In this document: positions 1 through 8,763 of the stretch, one piece after another
How the letters are laid out: the number at the start of each line of letters is the position of its first letter
Position numbering within the stretch: the first letter of the stretch is position 1
From: JABMPO01 sp964539785
Lineage (GTDB): Bacteria; Fidelibacterota; Marinisomatia; Marinisomatales; TCS56
Assembly (NCBI GenBank): GCA_964539785.1
Contig: CAZIJQ010000005.1
Location: forward strand, 1-64,000
DNA length: 64,000 nt
Direction of reading: 5' to 3'
The notes under the pieces: model-generated
The model's database searches: none
What the model was told of the DNA's origin: nothing
Seen by the model: the letters and a program-made list of their open reading frames with translations, nothing else
Program-made: the position numbers and the translations under genes

Positions 1-1
1 T

Positions 2-118
2 GAAATCCCTCGTCTGACCAGGATGCTGGTGGAAAACCAGATTGACATACACGCCCTGATCCCCCGGACTTCACTGGAAGATTATTTCCTGCAGATAACC
101 CAGGAAAATGAATCATGA
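2..118 (+). CDS. ABC transporter ATP-binding protein, C-terminal end (partial)
   Basis: The window opens inside a reading frame of 38 codons ending in TGA at 116-118. Its last residues (ending T-S-L-E-D-Y-F-L-Q-I-T) match the usual C-terminus of ABC-2 type exporter ATPases, where an S-L-E-D-x-F motif closes the domain. The stop overlaps the ATG of the permease gene by 4 nt, so the two are translationally coupled. The Walker motifs lie outside the window, so the family call rests on the tail and the neighbour. Confidence 0.7.
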   Translation, partial: EIPRLTRMLVENQIDIHALIPRTSLEDYFLQITQENES

Positions 119-954
119 TGGTCAATCTGGTTTATAACGAATTAATTAAAATTTTCAGTAAATACCGGACCTACATTAGTTTTGGCGCCATTCTAATATT
201 GATGCCGCTGGTGATGTGGGGATTCAGCTATGGCGGCGATAAAATGCAGGCTGATATCACCGAGCGGTTTAAAGACTCATTTATTATTACCGGCACCCTG
301 TTTAATGGTTTTTTCGCAACCTATATCACTATGAATTTTCTCTGGCTGCATATCCCATTCCTGATTACACTGGTGGCCGGTGATGTGATTGCCGGCGAAG
401 GCGCCAGCGGCACATTGCGGATATATTTAATCCGACCGGTTTCCAGAATCAGGATAATAATGGCGAAATTGATCGCCACCTATATTTACACGATTTCAGT
501 AGTTGTATTTTTTATTATAATGAGCCTGGGTCTTGGTACGATCTGGTTGGGCAGTGGCGATTTGCTGGTTATGCATGAAGGTATAATCATCTATTCCAGT
601 ATTGAAGCATTAGGGCGGTTTTTATTGGGATTCAGCTTTGCCCTGGTAAACCTGCTGGTTGTTTCCAGCTTATGCTTTATGCTAAGCAGTTTTGTAAACA
701 ATGGAATTGGACCCATGATTGGCGCCATGTCAGTTATCATGGTTGGTCTGGCAATTACGAATATTCCAATTGAGTTTTTTGAGACAATTCGTCCCTGGTT
801 TTTTACGTCTTATTTTGAAATCTGGCGACAGGCTTTTTATGATCCGATTCCCTGGGGTGAGATCGGGTCCGGTCTGACAATTCTCCTTGGGCATGCCTTG
901 ATCTTCGTATTTGTTGCCGTGATCACTTTCAACCGTAAGGATATTTTGACATGA
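115..954 (+). CDS. ABC-2 type transporter permease
   Basis: 279 residues with about six hydrophobic segments (roughly residues 18-38, 60-90, 115-140, 165-195, 205-225, 250-272). The pattern is that of ABC-2 permeases, including a G-D-V-I-A-G-E-G-A-S-G-T-L-R stretch near residues 88-101, the conserved E-x-x-x-G-T loop of NatB/YhaP-like subunits. It should sit in the inner membrane and pair with the ATPase encoded just upstream. A second ATG at 118 could also be the start. Substrate unknown. It overlaps both neighbours by 4 nt, giving a three-gene operon with the LolA-like gene. Confidence 0.85.
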   Translation: MMVNLVYNELIKIFSKYRTYISFGAILILMPLVMWGFSYGGDKMQADITERFKDSFIITGTLFNGFFATYITMNFLWLHIPFLITLVAGDVIAGEGASGTLRIYLIRPVSRIRIIMAKLIATYIYTISVVVFFIIMSLGLGTIWLGSGDLLVMHEGIIIYSSIEALGRFLLGFSFALVNLLVVSSLCFMLSSFVNNGIGPMIGAMSVIMVGLAITNIPIEFFETIRPWFFTSYFEIWRQAFYDPIPWGEIGSGLTILLGHALIFVFVAVITFNRKDILT

Positions 955-1631
955 TCAGATTTTATCTGTGGCTAATAATAATTTTTTCGTTTGCATCAGG
1001 ACAAATTACCAGCCAGGCAATCGTAGATAGCGTTAAAACCAGATATGATCTGATTCAGGATTATTCGGTTCAGGTGAAATTAGCGGTCGAAATGCCCGGT
1101 TTCAGGATGCCTCGGAAACGCATAAAACTGTTTTTTAAACAACCGGATATGCTGAAAATCGAATCCGATGGTTTTGCCATGGTTCCACGGCAGGGTATTG
1201 GTGTCGCCGCTATCCTTGACAGCCTAATAGCCATAGAAGTAATTGGAGAAGAAACAATAGTTGGGCATCCCTGTTGGGTACTTAGGGGAAGTGGCGGGGA
1301 AGGCGAATTGCAGTTTGAAACCAGCGCTTGGGTTGATCAACAGGATTGGGTCATTCGGCAGATCAAATCAATGGTTGATACCGTTCGGGTTGCTCAAATT
1401 GAATTAGAGTATAGTCTGATTGACAGGCGCTATCTACTGCCGATTAAGACCACGGTAATGATTGACCTGCCACAGTTAATGGCTACACGAATGGATCATT
1501 ATGACCCGGATGGTCCCGCATTCCCGCAAGCTAAATCGCCGGAAAAAGGAAACCGCAGTGGAATGGTTACACTGGAATTTGTTCGATACCGCGTAAATAG
1601 AGGTTTAAAAGACAGTTTCTTCAGAGAATAA
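951..1631 (+). CDS. LolA-like outer-membrane lipoprotein carrier family protein
   Basis: 226 residues with a signal peptide at about 1-17. The mature part resembles the LolA/LolB-like half-barrel fold: an early helix (I-V-D-S-V-K-T-R-Y), then alternating strands with K-x-F-F-K-Q-P-D-M-L-K-I-E, the typical segment of outer-membrane lipoprotein-sorting proteins. It would be periplasmic and bind lipid or a lipoprotein. Co-transcription with an ABC-2 exporter suggests a role in exporting a hydrophobic substrate. The ATG overlaps the permease stop (ATGA). Fold-level call; the exact ligand cannot be told. Confidence 0.6.
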   Translation: MIRFYLWLIIIFSFASGQITSQAIVDSVKTRYDLIQDYSVQVKLAVEMPGFRMPRKRIKLFFKQPDMLKIESDGFAMVPRQGIGVAAILDSLIAIEVIGEETIVGHPCWVLRGSGGEGELQFETSAWVDQQDWVIRQIKSMVDTVRVAQIELEYSLIDRRYLLPIKTTVMIDLPQLMATRMDHYDPDGPAFPQAKSPEKGNRSGMVTLEFVRYRVNRGLKDSFFRE

Positions 1632-1635
1632 AATT

Positions 1636-2019
1636 TTATCTCAGGGGCAATAAATGCCCCAGTACATAGCCTATTACCGTGCCTACCAGCAGGGCCAGGG
1701 TAATAACCCTGGAATTGACAATATCTTTGCCGTAACCCTTGCGAATGGCTAGTACGGAGACCAGATAAGCCAGGGCATTCAGAATCCAGAAAAAAGGGAT
1801 GGTCAGGACTTTGATTATTAGCGGACCGGCAATTGGAATCATGACGATCAATGTTGCCAGACCGGCAAAGGCCTGGGTGAACAGCCCAAAGACCAGGGTA
1901 CCAAAAACAACAATTTTTTCATCGACCCCCAGCACCAGGGCGATTATAACGGCTATCAAGATTCCCAACCAGAGAATCAGAATTTTTCGATAACTCTTAA
2001 AAAAGGATTTGTTAATCAT
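1636..2019 (-). CDS. small hydrophobic membrane protein, unknown
   Basis: 127 residues, largely hydrophobic, with about four predicted membrane segments (near residues 12-30, 36-58, 66-92, 104-124) and a basic N-terminus (N-K-S-F-F-K-S-Y-R-K). No enzyme motif is visible. Its ATG lies inside the end of the DUF3108-like gene (8-nt overlap), so the two are probably translated together. It converges on the LolA-like gene with only 4 nt between stops. I do not recognise a family. Confidence 0.6.
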   Translation of the reverse strand: MINKSFFKSYRKILILWLGILIAVIIALVLGVDEKIVVFGTLVFGLFTQAFAGLATLIVMIPIAGPLIIKVLTIPFFWILNALAYLVSVLAIRKGYGKDIVNSRVITLALLVGTVIGYVLGHLLPLR

Positions 2020-2743
2020 TCTTTAATCTTGCTTCCAGAGTAAAGCCAAAAAGCTTAACACTGGCCTGGACAATTTTTTGATCAGCACCCCTTGTTACCC
2101 ACAATTGGCGGACTGCAGCGGGATGTATAATATACTCAGAAAAATAATCAGTTTGCTGGAGAATATTTTCTGAAGAGCCCGCGGTGGGGACGATATCGAG
2201 GCGGTAATGATCGCACAGGTAGGTAGAATTGTCGATAGTCAGGCTGACCGAATCAGCCCATAGTAATCTTGCTTTATACAGGCTGCCTTCGTGCTCAAGT
2301 TCAAACCAGCGCGTATCCAATTGTTCAGCCGATTCTTGGGTTATTCGTGCCAGGATTGTGAAAATTGTTTGGGTGTCCGGTTGACGCGCGACCCGAGTAT
2401 CGGAGTCATAAACTACTTCATGGGAATCGCTGTCATATTTCAGTTCTAATTTCTGCTCGAAATTGCCTTGTTTAATTTTTTTATTATAGGCCAGTATCCC
2501 AAAATCAACTGAATCGAATCTAGTTGAATATTGATTATCAACCGGCCAGATCTGATCGATGACGCCAATAGTTTTTGTTCTGAAATTAAGTTTTCCAGAC
2601 TGCGGTTGATCCATCTCAACACTGACACAGGGAATGCCCAGAAAATCGATTTGATAATCCTGCGCTAAACTTATCCTGGGTAAAAAGAAAAGACCAAAGG
2701 ATATTAAAACAAGGTAGCAAAGTGTAATAGGGTTATGGTTCAT
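2012..2743 (-). CDS. DUF3108-like secreted protein
   Basis: 243 residues with a signal peptide (about 1-27, ending S-L-A-Q). The mature chain has the pattern of DUF3108 proteins: a glycine-poor β-rich fold, an early F-x-S-V-D-F-G segment, K-K-I-K-Q-G-N-F-E, and a later statement of strands ending in V-K-L-F-G-F-T-L-E-A. DUF3108 proteins are periplasmic and of unknown function. It is first in a pair with the small membrane protein and 31 nt downstream of the GT2 gene, so all three may be one operon. Confidence 0.6.
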   Translation of the reverse strand: MNHNPITLCYLVLISFGLFFLPRISLAQDYQIDFLGIPCVSVEMDQPQSGKLNFRTKTIGVIDQIWPVDNQYSTRFDSVDFGILAYNKKIKQGNFEQKLELKYDSDSHEVVYDSDTRVARQPDTQTIFTILARITQESAEQLDTRWFELEHEGSLYKARLLWADSVSLTIDNSTYLCDHYRLDIVPTAGSSENILQQTDYFSEYIIHPAAVRQLWVTRGADQKIVQASVKLFGFTLEARLKND

Positions 2744-2774
2744 AGTCAGGCTTGAGATGATCAGTTTATGAGCA

Positions 2775-3881
2775 TTACTGTTTCCAGCGAAATTTACCGA
2801 TCCAACCCAGCAGACCGATTATCGGAATATAAAGCGGTTGTATTAAAAACCACATAAGAAAAGTGCCCGGTCGCATGTGTACATTGAACAACAGCAAGCC
2901 CTTGAATATCACCGAAAAATCTGCCAGCATTTTCAGCATCAGTATTGTAATAATTTCACTGAAACCGGTGGTCAGAGCAGCGACAAGGATGGATAGATTC
3001 AGACTGAAGGTAGTTAATAGGAAGATGAAGAAAAAGTGACTGTTCTGTGCTGCCCGGGATGAGTTGGAGGCCCAACGCACTCGCTGGTTAATAAATTCCT
3101 TGATGGTCCCTATTGACGCGGTCTGGACTGCCCCGGCGGGATTGGTGTTAAATTCAGGTGTTGTTCTGGCACCAATAGCTTGAATCAGATGCATATCATC
3201 ACCGGAAATACGCTCAGTGACTGCTTCGAAACCATTGATCTTTTGAAAAGCGCTTCGCCGATATGCCAGATTCTGTCCCGAACCGGACCAGGCCATACCC
3301 CAACCCATACTGCCGGCGTTGGCGGCCATCAAAGCCAGGAAATCAAGCTGTTGGTAGCGATTCAGCCAACTGTCCGTTTCCAGTGCCACGGAAGAGAAGC
3401 CTGCTACAACCCCTGTATCCGGTTTGAAGCAACTGACCATACTGGCGACCCAGGTTTTTAGAACGCGGCAATCAGCATCGGTGGCGACTATAATATTGCT
3501 GGTTGCAGCCCTGACGGCAGTAGTGATGGCATATTTTTTTGGCGTCATGGTAGTTGACCGTTGCTCGATTTTTATTCCCTTCACCTGTGATTTATTACTG
3601 GCAAAAGCATCAATTATATTCCAGGTTTCATCGCTGGAACGATCATCGACAATTATTATTTCCAATAATTCTTTCGGATAATCCTGATTAACTAAGTCGG
3701 TCAAGAGTCCCGGCAGGTTTTTCGCTTCGTTGCGCGCCGCTACGATTACCGTCGCTTTGGGAAGGTTCTCAGAGGCCATAAGCGGGTTCTGTTTCAGGCG
3801 GAACAAACCGCTCAGAAAAAACAGCACAAAAAACAGATACAGCCCCAGACTAAGAACCAGGGTCAAGTAAAGTAAACTCAT
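2775..3881 (-). CDS. membrane-anchored family 2 glycosyltransferase
   Basis: 368 residues. An N-terminal membrane segment (3-27) is followed by a GT-A domain: V-I-V-A-A-R-N-E near 45-52, I-V-D-D-R-S-S-D at 78-85, the metal-binding D-A-D-C at 135-138, an acceptor region G-D-D near 228 and Q-R-V-R-W-A-S near 268, the last typical of processive GT2 enzymes. Two to three membrane segments close the protein. It would transfer a sugar to a lipid or polysaccharide at the inner membrane. Its ATG overlaps the mgtE stop by 4 nt. Substrate not inferable. Confidence 0.85.
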   Translation of the reverse strand: MSLLYLTLVLSLGLYLFFVLFFLSGLFRLKQNPLMASENLPKATVIVAARNEAKNLPGLLTDLVNQDYPKELLEIIIVDDRSSDETWNIIDAFASNKSQVKGIKIEQRSTTMTPKKYAITTAVRAATSNIIVATDADCRVLKTWVASMVSCFKPDTGVVAGFSSVALETDSWLNRYQQLDFLALMAANAGSMGWGMAWSGSGQNLAYRRSAFQKINGFEAVTERISGDDMHLIQAIGARTTPEFNTNPAGAVQTASIGTIKEFINQRVRWASNSSRAAQNSHFFFIFLLTTFSLNLSILVAALTTGFSEIITILMLKMLADFSVIFKGLLLFNVHMRPGTFLMWFLIQPLYIPIIGLLGWIGKFRWKQ

Positions 3882-5251
3882 CCCAGAGGTAGTAAGGCGG
3901 TAGCGATCATGAAATACAATAAAACCCCCAGAATATCGATACTGGTCGTAACAAACGGTCCCGTAGCAATAGCCGGATCGATATCCATTCGCTTTAGAAA
4001 CAGGGGTACAAAAGTACCAATTGAAGTGGCTATCAGCATTGAAGCACAGATACTGATTCCAACGACAGCTCCAATCATAGGGGTGCTGGCGATAAATTTG
4101 AAATAAGCCACCAATCCTAGTAGTAGTCCATAAAAAATACCAAGTAGCATCCCGACCCTTATTTCTTTAAACATCACACTTAGCGTGTTGGCTACGTCAA
4201 TCCGGCCGGTGGCTAATCCGCGTACAACAATTGTTGATGACTGGGTTCCGATATTACCGCCCATGCCGATAATCACCGGAATGAATGCTGCCAGAATCAG
4301 CCAGGTTTCCAGCATTTCTTCAAAAATGCCGATGATCAAAGCCGCAGCAATACCACCAATCAGACTGGCAAACAACCAGGGCAGGCGACTTTTGGCATTA
4401 TCCCAGCTTGATTTTAATAGAATTTCCCGATCTTTACCCACACCGGCCATCTGGAGAAAGTCTTCGGTTGCTTCCTCGCGGATAACGTCCACTACATCAT
4501 CAACGGTAACAATACCAAGGATGTGATTATCAACATCGAGTACCGGAACTGCCAGGTAATTATAGCGCGATACAATTTTTGCTACCTCTTCCTGGTCGGT
4601 TTCGGGGCGAACAGAATAAACGTGTTTGATCATGATTTCTTTGAGGGCGCTGTCCGGCGGCGTAGTAACCAGATCGCGCAGGGAGATTACACCAGACAGT
4701 TGGCCTTCTTCGTCGGTGACATACAGGTAAAAGACCATCTCAGCCTTCTCAAAACTTTGAAGCGCCGCAATCGCTGCGCTGGCGAGGGTGTTTTCGTGAA
4801 GGGTAAATACATCAGTGTACATCAGGCTTCCGGCACTGTCCTCCGGATAACTCATTATCTCTTCCAACTCGGCCTGTTCTTCTTCCTTCATTAATTCCAT
4901 GACAGAACGGCTGAGTTCTTCCGGTAGCAAACCCAGAATAAAGGCTTGATCATTGGACCCGGCCTCACGAATGATGCTGGAAATTCGCTGAGGCGTTTCA
5001 TCTTCCAATAGATTGCTGATAATGGAGTCATCCAACTCGCTGATAAATTCCGCAGTCTCTTCGGTAGCGCCCATCATGTCAAACAACATTTTCTGTTCAT
5101 CGTCATTGAAATGGCGATAAATCAAAGCCAGGTCGGCCGGGTGGGTCTTATCGATCAGCCGGACAATATTGATTTTAGCATGGCGCCTTAAAAGCCTTCG
5201 AAACGTATCTCTCAATACCGTGATTTCATGACCAAACATTTCCTTCTTCAT
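3878..5251 (-). CDS. mgtE: magnesium transporter MgtE
   Basis: 457 residues, the normal length for MgtE. The N-terminal superhelical domain spans about 1-130, a CBS pair about 131-255, and a five-helix channel about 285-457. The channel carries G-N-I-G-T-Q-S-S-T and a D-P-A-I-A-T-G-P-F-V-T-T segment with the aspartate lining the selectivity filter. MgtE is a homodimeric Mg2+ channel gated by Mg2+ bound to its cytosolic domains. A GGGAGG Shine-Dalgarno lies 7 nt before the ATG, inside the end of the CPBP gene. No upstream riboswitch is possible because the upstream gene abuts it. Confidence 0.95.
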   Translation of the reverse strand: MKKEMFGHEITVLRDTFRRLLRRHAKINIVRLIDKTHPADLALIYRHFNDDEQKMLFDMMGATEETAEFISELDDSIISNLLEDETPQRISSIIREAGSNDQAFILGLLPEELSRSVMELMKEEEQAELEEIMSYPEDSAGSLMYTDVFTLHENTLASAAIAALQSFEKAEMVFYLYVTDEEGQLSGVISLRDLVTTPPDSALKEIMIKHVYSVRPETDQEEVAKIVSRYNYLAVPVLDVDNHILGIVTVDDVVDVIREEATEDFLQMAGVGKDREILLKSSWDNAKSRLPWLFASLIGGIAAALIIGIFEEMLETWLILAAFIPVIIGMGGNIGTQSSTIVVRGLATGRIDVANTLSVMFKEIRVGMLLGIFYGLLLGLVAYFKFIASTPMIGAVVGISICASMLIATSIGTFVPLFLKRMDIDPAIATGPFVTTSIDILGVLLYFMIATALLPLG

Positions 5252-6042
5252 TAGGAAACCTCCCTTCGAAAATTCAGCAGGTAAAGCCCTGCGATAATTG
5301 CACCCGCTGCCAGCAGCAGCCAGAATGGTGAAACATGGCTACCCCAGCGGTAAAACGCCGCACCAGCGGGATATAAATTGGTTACTAATAACGCCAGGGC
5401 GTTGTACACACCGTGGCAGACAATTGCGGGTAAAACGGAATCTGTCCGCCAGGATAAATAGCCCAGTACGACGCCCATCAGGTAGGCTTGTATGACCCAG
5501 TAGGGATTTAAATGAATAATCGCAAATGCCAAAGCGGTAACCAGAATTGCCCGCGTAACATCCTGCCAGTAATTTTCCAGAGCCTGTAACAGATATCCAC
5601 GGAACAATAGTTCCTCACCGATCGGGGCGAATATTGCGATACCCAGAAATAATATCACACCGGAACTGAATGATTCAATCTGTAAAAACTGCTCTATTTG
5701 CTCGAATGATTCCGGATCTGCTATAAAAAATTCTATCAGGCGATCGAATTCTTCCGAAATCAGAACTGTTCCCAGGGCAATCAAAACCGTGCCAACCAAA
5801 ATTATTGGGGAAACCGGATTTAATCGTAATGCTTTTACCAGCGAGATATTGTTTTTGTGCAGGTAAATTGCCAGCGGGACAGCCATAAAACCCTGTCCGA
5901 TAAAAATTGATGTATAAACCAGTAATTTCGGGTCTTTGTCAGGACCTAAAACGATACTGACAATACCTGTCAGTAAAAATGCCAGCAGAACCGACATTAA
6001 TACAACGCCAAATGCAGTTATTGCTGTGGGGGTCCGGTTCAC
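5251..6042 (-). CDS. CPBP family intramembrane metalloprotease
   Basis: 263 residues with about seven to eight membrane segments. The CPBP (CAAX protease and bacteriocin-processing) motifs are complete: E143-E144-x-x-x-R148, H177 in the I-I-H segment, and H210-G-x-x-N214. These form the intramembrane zinc or glutamate active site. Substrate unknown; members process prenylated proteins or act in envelope homeostasis. Its stop shares one base with the mgtE start. Confidence 0.85.
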   Translation of the reverse strand: MNRTPTAITAFGVVLMSVLLAFLLTGIVSIVLGPDKDPKLLVYTSIFIGQGFMAVPLAIYLHKNNISLVKALRLNPVSPIILVGTVLIALGTVLISEEFDRLIEFFIADPESFEQIEQFLQIESFSSGVILFLGIAIFAPIGEELLFRGYLLQALENYWQDVTRAILVTALAFAIIHLNPYWVIQAYLMGVVLGYLSWRTDSVLPAIVCHGVYNALALLVTNLYPAGAAFYRWGSHVSPFWLLLAAGAIIAGLYLLNFRREVS

Positions 6043-6119
6043 CGGGGTCTAATTCCTGACATTTCATAGCGATAGAAATTACGTTTGCCGGGGCAGAAAG
6101 AAAATACATCCTTCCGAAC

Positions 6120-6890
6120 TTAAGACGGAACGGTCAATTTTTCTAATAGGATTCCACCTGCCACAGCCGCGTTGAGCGATTCGCCAGTGCCTGGCTTTGG
6201 TATACTGATAAACCGGTCAATTAATTCCCGTGTTGCTTGGGATAGACCATGAGCTTCCCCGCCCAAAACCAGCACCCAATCAGTAATTTGAACTTTATTG
6301 ATTTTATTAAGCGGAACACCGCTCATGTCGGCGCCGAGCAGTATGCTACCACTTGATTTTAATTCAGGTAACGTTATGTCGGGGAACAGGTTTAAGGCAA
6401 AATGGGCGCCCATACCACTGCGAACCACTTTGGGGTTCCAGGAATCGACACAATCCGGGGAAAGGCCAATGTTGGTTACGCCAAACCAGGCAGCGGTGCG
6501 CAACAGCGTTCCCAGGTTACCGGGATCGGCCAGACCATCGAGATAGAGCCAGGGACCTTGAGGTAAGGTTTCAGGTGTCAGGGGTCGGGGAGCATTCAGG
6601 GGGGTAAGCGCCAGAATGCCGGATGGGGAAACAGTATCAGACATTTTCTTAGCCTGCTTCTCGCTCACTGGGTCCCAGATATATTTCGCCTTTTTTAATT
6701 TGGTGATAAATGCTTGGTGTTCCGGGTTGTTTTGAAATTTTTCGGTCAGGTATAGAGCATCGAATTTTAGCTCGGCCGCAATGGCCGCTTCCAACAATCG
6801 TGCACCTTCAATCACAAATTGATTATACTGTCGGCGATATTTTTTTTGGGCTAGCGAGCGGATGCGTTTGATTTCGGCGTTGGTTAGCAT
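6120..6890 (-). CDS. TrmH/SpoU-family RNA 2'-O-methyltransferase
   Basis: 256 residues. An N-terminal RNA-binding substrate domain (about 1-95, F-V-I-E-G at 25-29) precedes a SPOUT domain with its three motifs: N125-L-G-T-L-L-R131, L-V-L-G-G-E-A-H-G-L at 207-216, and I-P-K-P-G-T-G-E-S-L-N-A-A at 230-242 forming the knotted AdoMet site. It methylates ribose of tRNA or 23S rRNA; the target nucleotide cannot be told from sequence. It is transcribed divergently from proS, with a 333-nt intergenic region between them. Confidence 0.9.
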   Translation of the reverse strand: MLTNAEIKRIRSLAQKKYRRQYNQFVIEGARLLEAAIAAELKFDALYLTEKFQNNPEHQAFITKLKKAKYIWDPVSEKQAKKMSDTVSPSGILALTPLNAPRPLTPETLPQGPWLYLDGLADPGNLGTLLRTAAWFGVTNIGLSPDCVDSWNPKVVRSGMGAHFALNLFPDITLPELKSSGSILLGADMSGVPLNKINKVQITDWVLVLGGEAHGLSQATRELIDRFISIPKPGTGESLNAAVAGGILLEKLTVPS

Positions 6891-6956
6891 GGCGGTAATT
6901 TACGATTGATGGTATTGCTTAATAAACACAAAGACTACAGTGGCACAAAAACCATG

Positions 6957-6983
6957 TTTTCTCCCCTATGATAGGGGAGAAAA
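6957..6983. repeat. perfect 13-nt inverted repeat in the proS upstream region
   Basis: TTTTCTCCCCTAT, one G, then its exact complement ATAGGGGAGAAAA. It sits between two divergent genes, where a terminator would not be expected. The CCCCT/AGGGG core recurs in the repeat island after dnaE (41919-41936 and 41960-41975), so I read it as a dispersed intergenic repeat rather than a gene-specific regulator. As RNA it would fold with a loop of about 7 nt. Confidence 0.6.
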
Positions 6984-7022
6984 AAAGAGGGGTCTTAAAA
7001 TAGGACTCTTGGGTTTATACGA

Positions 7023-7187
7023 CTAATATACGACCTGAGTATTATGACTCCGAGTATCTATCAGTTTTCCAACCTTGATTACCCATTGAAAACCGTCGCG
7101 CTCACCGGTAATTTCTACTCCGTTTTTAAAATATTTCCCACCGGGAATATAGACGCTGGTTATTAAATCAATTAAATTCTTGGTGTT
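7023..7187 (-). pseudogene. possible C-terminal gene remnant
   Basis: On the minus strand 54 codons stay open between an in-frame stop at 7188-7190 and a TAG at 7023-7025, with no ATG, GTG or TTG at a sensible place. The translated segment (for example V-Y-I-P-G-G-K-Y-F-K-N-G-V-E-I-T-G-E-R) has the composition of a real β-rich protein. It may be the leftover tail of a gene eroded between the methylase gene and proS, or chance. Family not recognised. Confidence 0.25.
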
Positions 7188-7223
7188 CTAGATACCTTGG
7201 TGGTTATTATTAAAGGAAAGATT

Positions 7224-8693
7224 ATGTCAAAAGGTGTGACGCCGCAGAGCGAAAGTTATTCAGCCTGGTATACCGATGTGGTAACTAAAGCCGGTCTGGC
7301 CGATTACGGCCCGGTAAAAGGCACGATGATCATCAGGCCCTACGGTTTTTCGTTATGGGACAATATCAAGGAAGCTTTCGATAAGATGATCAAGGATACC
7401 GGTCATGTTAATGCCTATTTCCCGTTGTTTATTCCCAAATCTTATCTGAGCAAAGAGGCGGAGCACGTGGAGGGCTTTGCCAAGGAATGTGCCGTCGTGA
7501 CTCACACGCGTCTCATGGCCGGTCCCGATGGCGGTGTTATCGTCGATCCCGATTCCAAACTGGAAGAGGAAGTTATTGTAAGACCGACTTCTGAAACGGT
7601 GATCTGGTCCATGTATAAAAAATGGATTCAATCCTATCGCGACCTGCCGTTGCTGATTAACCAATGGGCCAATGTTGTGCGCTGGGAAATGCGTACCCGC
7701 CTGTTTCTGCGAACCACTGAATTCCTATGGCAGGAAGGTCACACCGCCCACGCCACCGCCGAAGAAGCCGAGCAAGAAACATTGTTGATTTTGGAGCTTT
7801 ATCGTCAGTTGGCCGAGGACTACCTGGCAATGCCAGTTCTGACCGGCGTTAAATCGGAATCGGAAAAATTTGCTGGTGCCAAACATACCTATTGCATTGA
7901 AGCGTTGATGAAAGATAATAAAGCTCTCCAGGCCGGAACGTCCCATAACCTGGGACAGAATTTTGCCCGTGCTTTCGATGTGACCTTCCAGAACAAAGAA
8001 AATCAGGAAGAGCTGGTTTACGCCACCAGCTGGGGTGTCAGTACCCGCTTGGTGGGTGCAGTGATCTTGACCCATGGTGATGATAAAGGCCTGCGTCTGC
8101 CGCCGCGGATAGCGCCGATTCAGGTAGTGGTAATCCCCATTGCCCGCAAAGCTGAACAGAAGGATCAGGTTAAGGAATACTTGCAGCCGGTGTTGGATGA
8201 ACTGAAAAAAATTAATATCCGGGTCCATGTGGACTGGCGCGATGAATCGCCGGGATTCAAATTCAATGACTGGGAAATGAAGGGCGTACCCCTGCGTTTG
8301 GAAGTTGGTCCCCGGGATGTGGAAAATGGTAAAGCGGTTCTGGCCCGCCGTGACACCGGTGAGAAAGCCATCGTTGGCAAAGCTGAATTGATCACCATGA
8401 TTCCGGATCTGCTTGAGCAAATTCAGCAGAGCTTGTTTGATCAGGCTGTGAAGCACCGGAGCGAAAACACCCATACTGTGGCCAATTACGAAGAATTCAA
8501 GGATGTAATCGCCAATAAAGGCGGGTTTATTCGCTGCGGTTGGGATGGGACCACCGCCACGGAAGTGCGGATTAAAGAAGAAACCAAAGCCACGATCCGC
8601 CTGATCCTGCCCGATGAAAAGATTGACGGATTGAACTGTGTTTTTAGCGCAAAGCCAGCAGTTCACGAAGTTATTTTTGCCAAGGCTTATTAA
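7224..8693 (+). CDS. proS: prolyl-tRNA synthetase, short archaeal-like (type 3)
   Basis: 489 residues from the ATG at 7224, which follows AAAGGAAAG; an upstream in-frame GTG-type start at 7197 lacks this support. Class II synthetase motifs are present: motif 2 around V-V-R-W-E-M-R-T-R with E-F-L-W-Q-E-G-H-T-A-H, and motif 3 with G-D-D-K-G-L-R-L-P-P-R. The anticodon-binding domain follows, then the C-terminal extra domain ending in an aromatic residue (F-A-K-A-Y), as in type 3 ProRS. It charges tRNA-Pro. There is no editing (INS) domain, as expected for this type. This form is common in FCB bacteria, so it is not by itself evidence of recent transfer. Confidence 0.95.
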   Translation: MSKGVTPQSESYSAWYTDVVTKAGLADYGPVKGTMIIRPYGFSLWDNIKEAFDKMIKDTGHVNAYFPLFIPKSYLSKEAEHVEGFAKECAVVTHTRLMAGPDGGVIVDPDSKLEEEVIVRPTSETVIWSMYKKWIQSYRDLPLLINQWANVVRWEMRTRLFLRTTEFLWQEGHTAHATAEEAEQETLLILELYRQLAEDYLAMPVLTGVKSESEKFAGAKHTYCIEALMKDNKALQAGTSHNLGQNFARAFDVTFQNKENQEELVYATSWGVSTRLVGAVILTHGDDKGLRLPPRIAPIQVVVIPIARKAEQKDQVKEYLQPVLDELKKINIRVHVDWRDESPGFKFNDWEMKGVPLRLEVGPRDVENGKAVLARRDTGEKAIVGKAELITMIPDLLEQIQQSLFDQAVKHRSENTHTVANYEEFKDVIANKGGFIRCGWDGTTATEVRIKEETKATIRLILPDEKIDGLNCVFSAKPAVHEVIFAKAY

Positions 8694-8763
8694 TTAATTG
8701 GGACTGATCGGGATTGCCCACTAATCTTTCGAACAGTTTTTTTCATAGCAGATGGTGCTGCCA

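Noticed and set aside
6957..6983. Terminator for a short transcript
   Set aside because: Both flanking genes point away from it, so nothing would need to end here; recurrence of its core elsewhere fits a repeat better.
7725..8666. 313-codon open frame antisense to proS
   Set aside because: It lies wholly within proS, has no independent domain, and arises from codon structure of the real gene.
7224..8693. Recent transfer of an archaeal-type proS
   Set aside because: This short type is normal in FCB bacteria and the gene looks compositionally like its neighbours.
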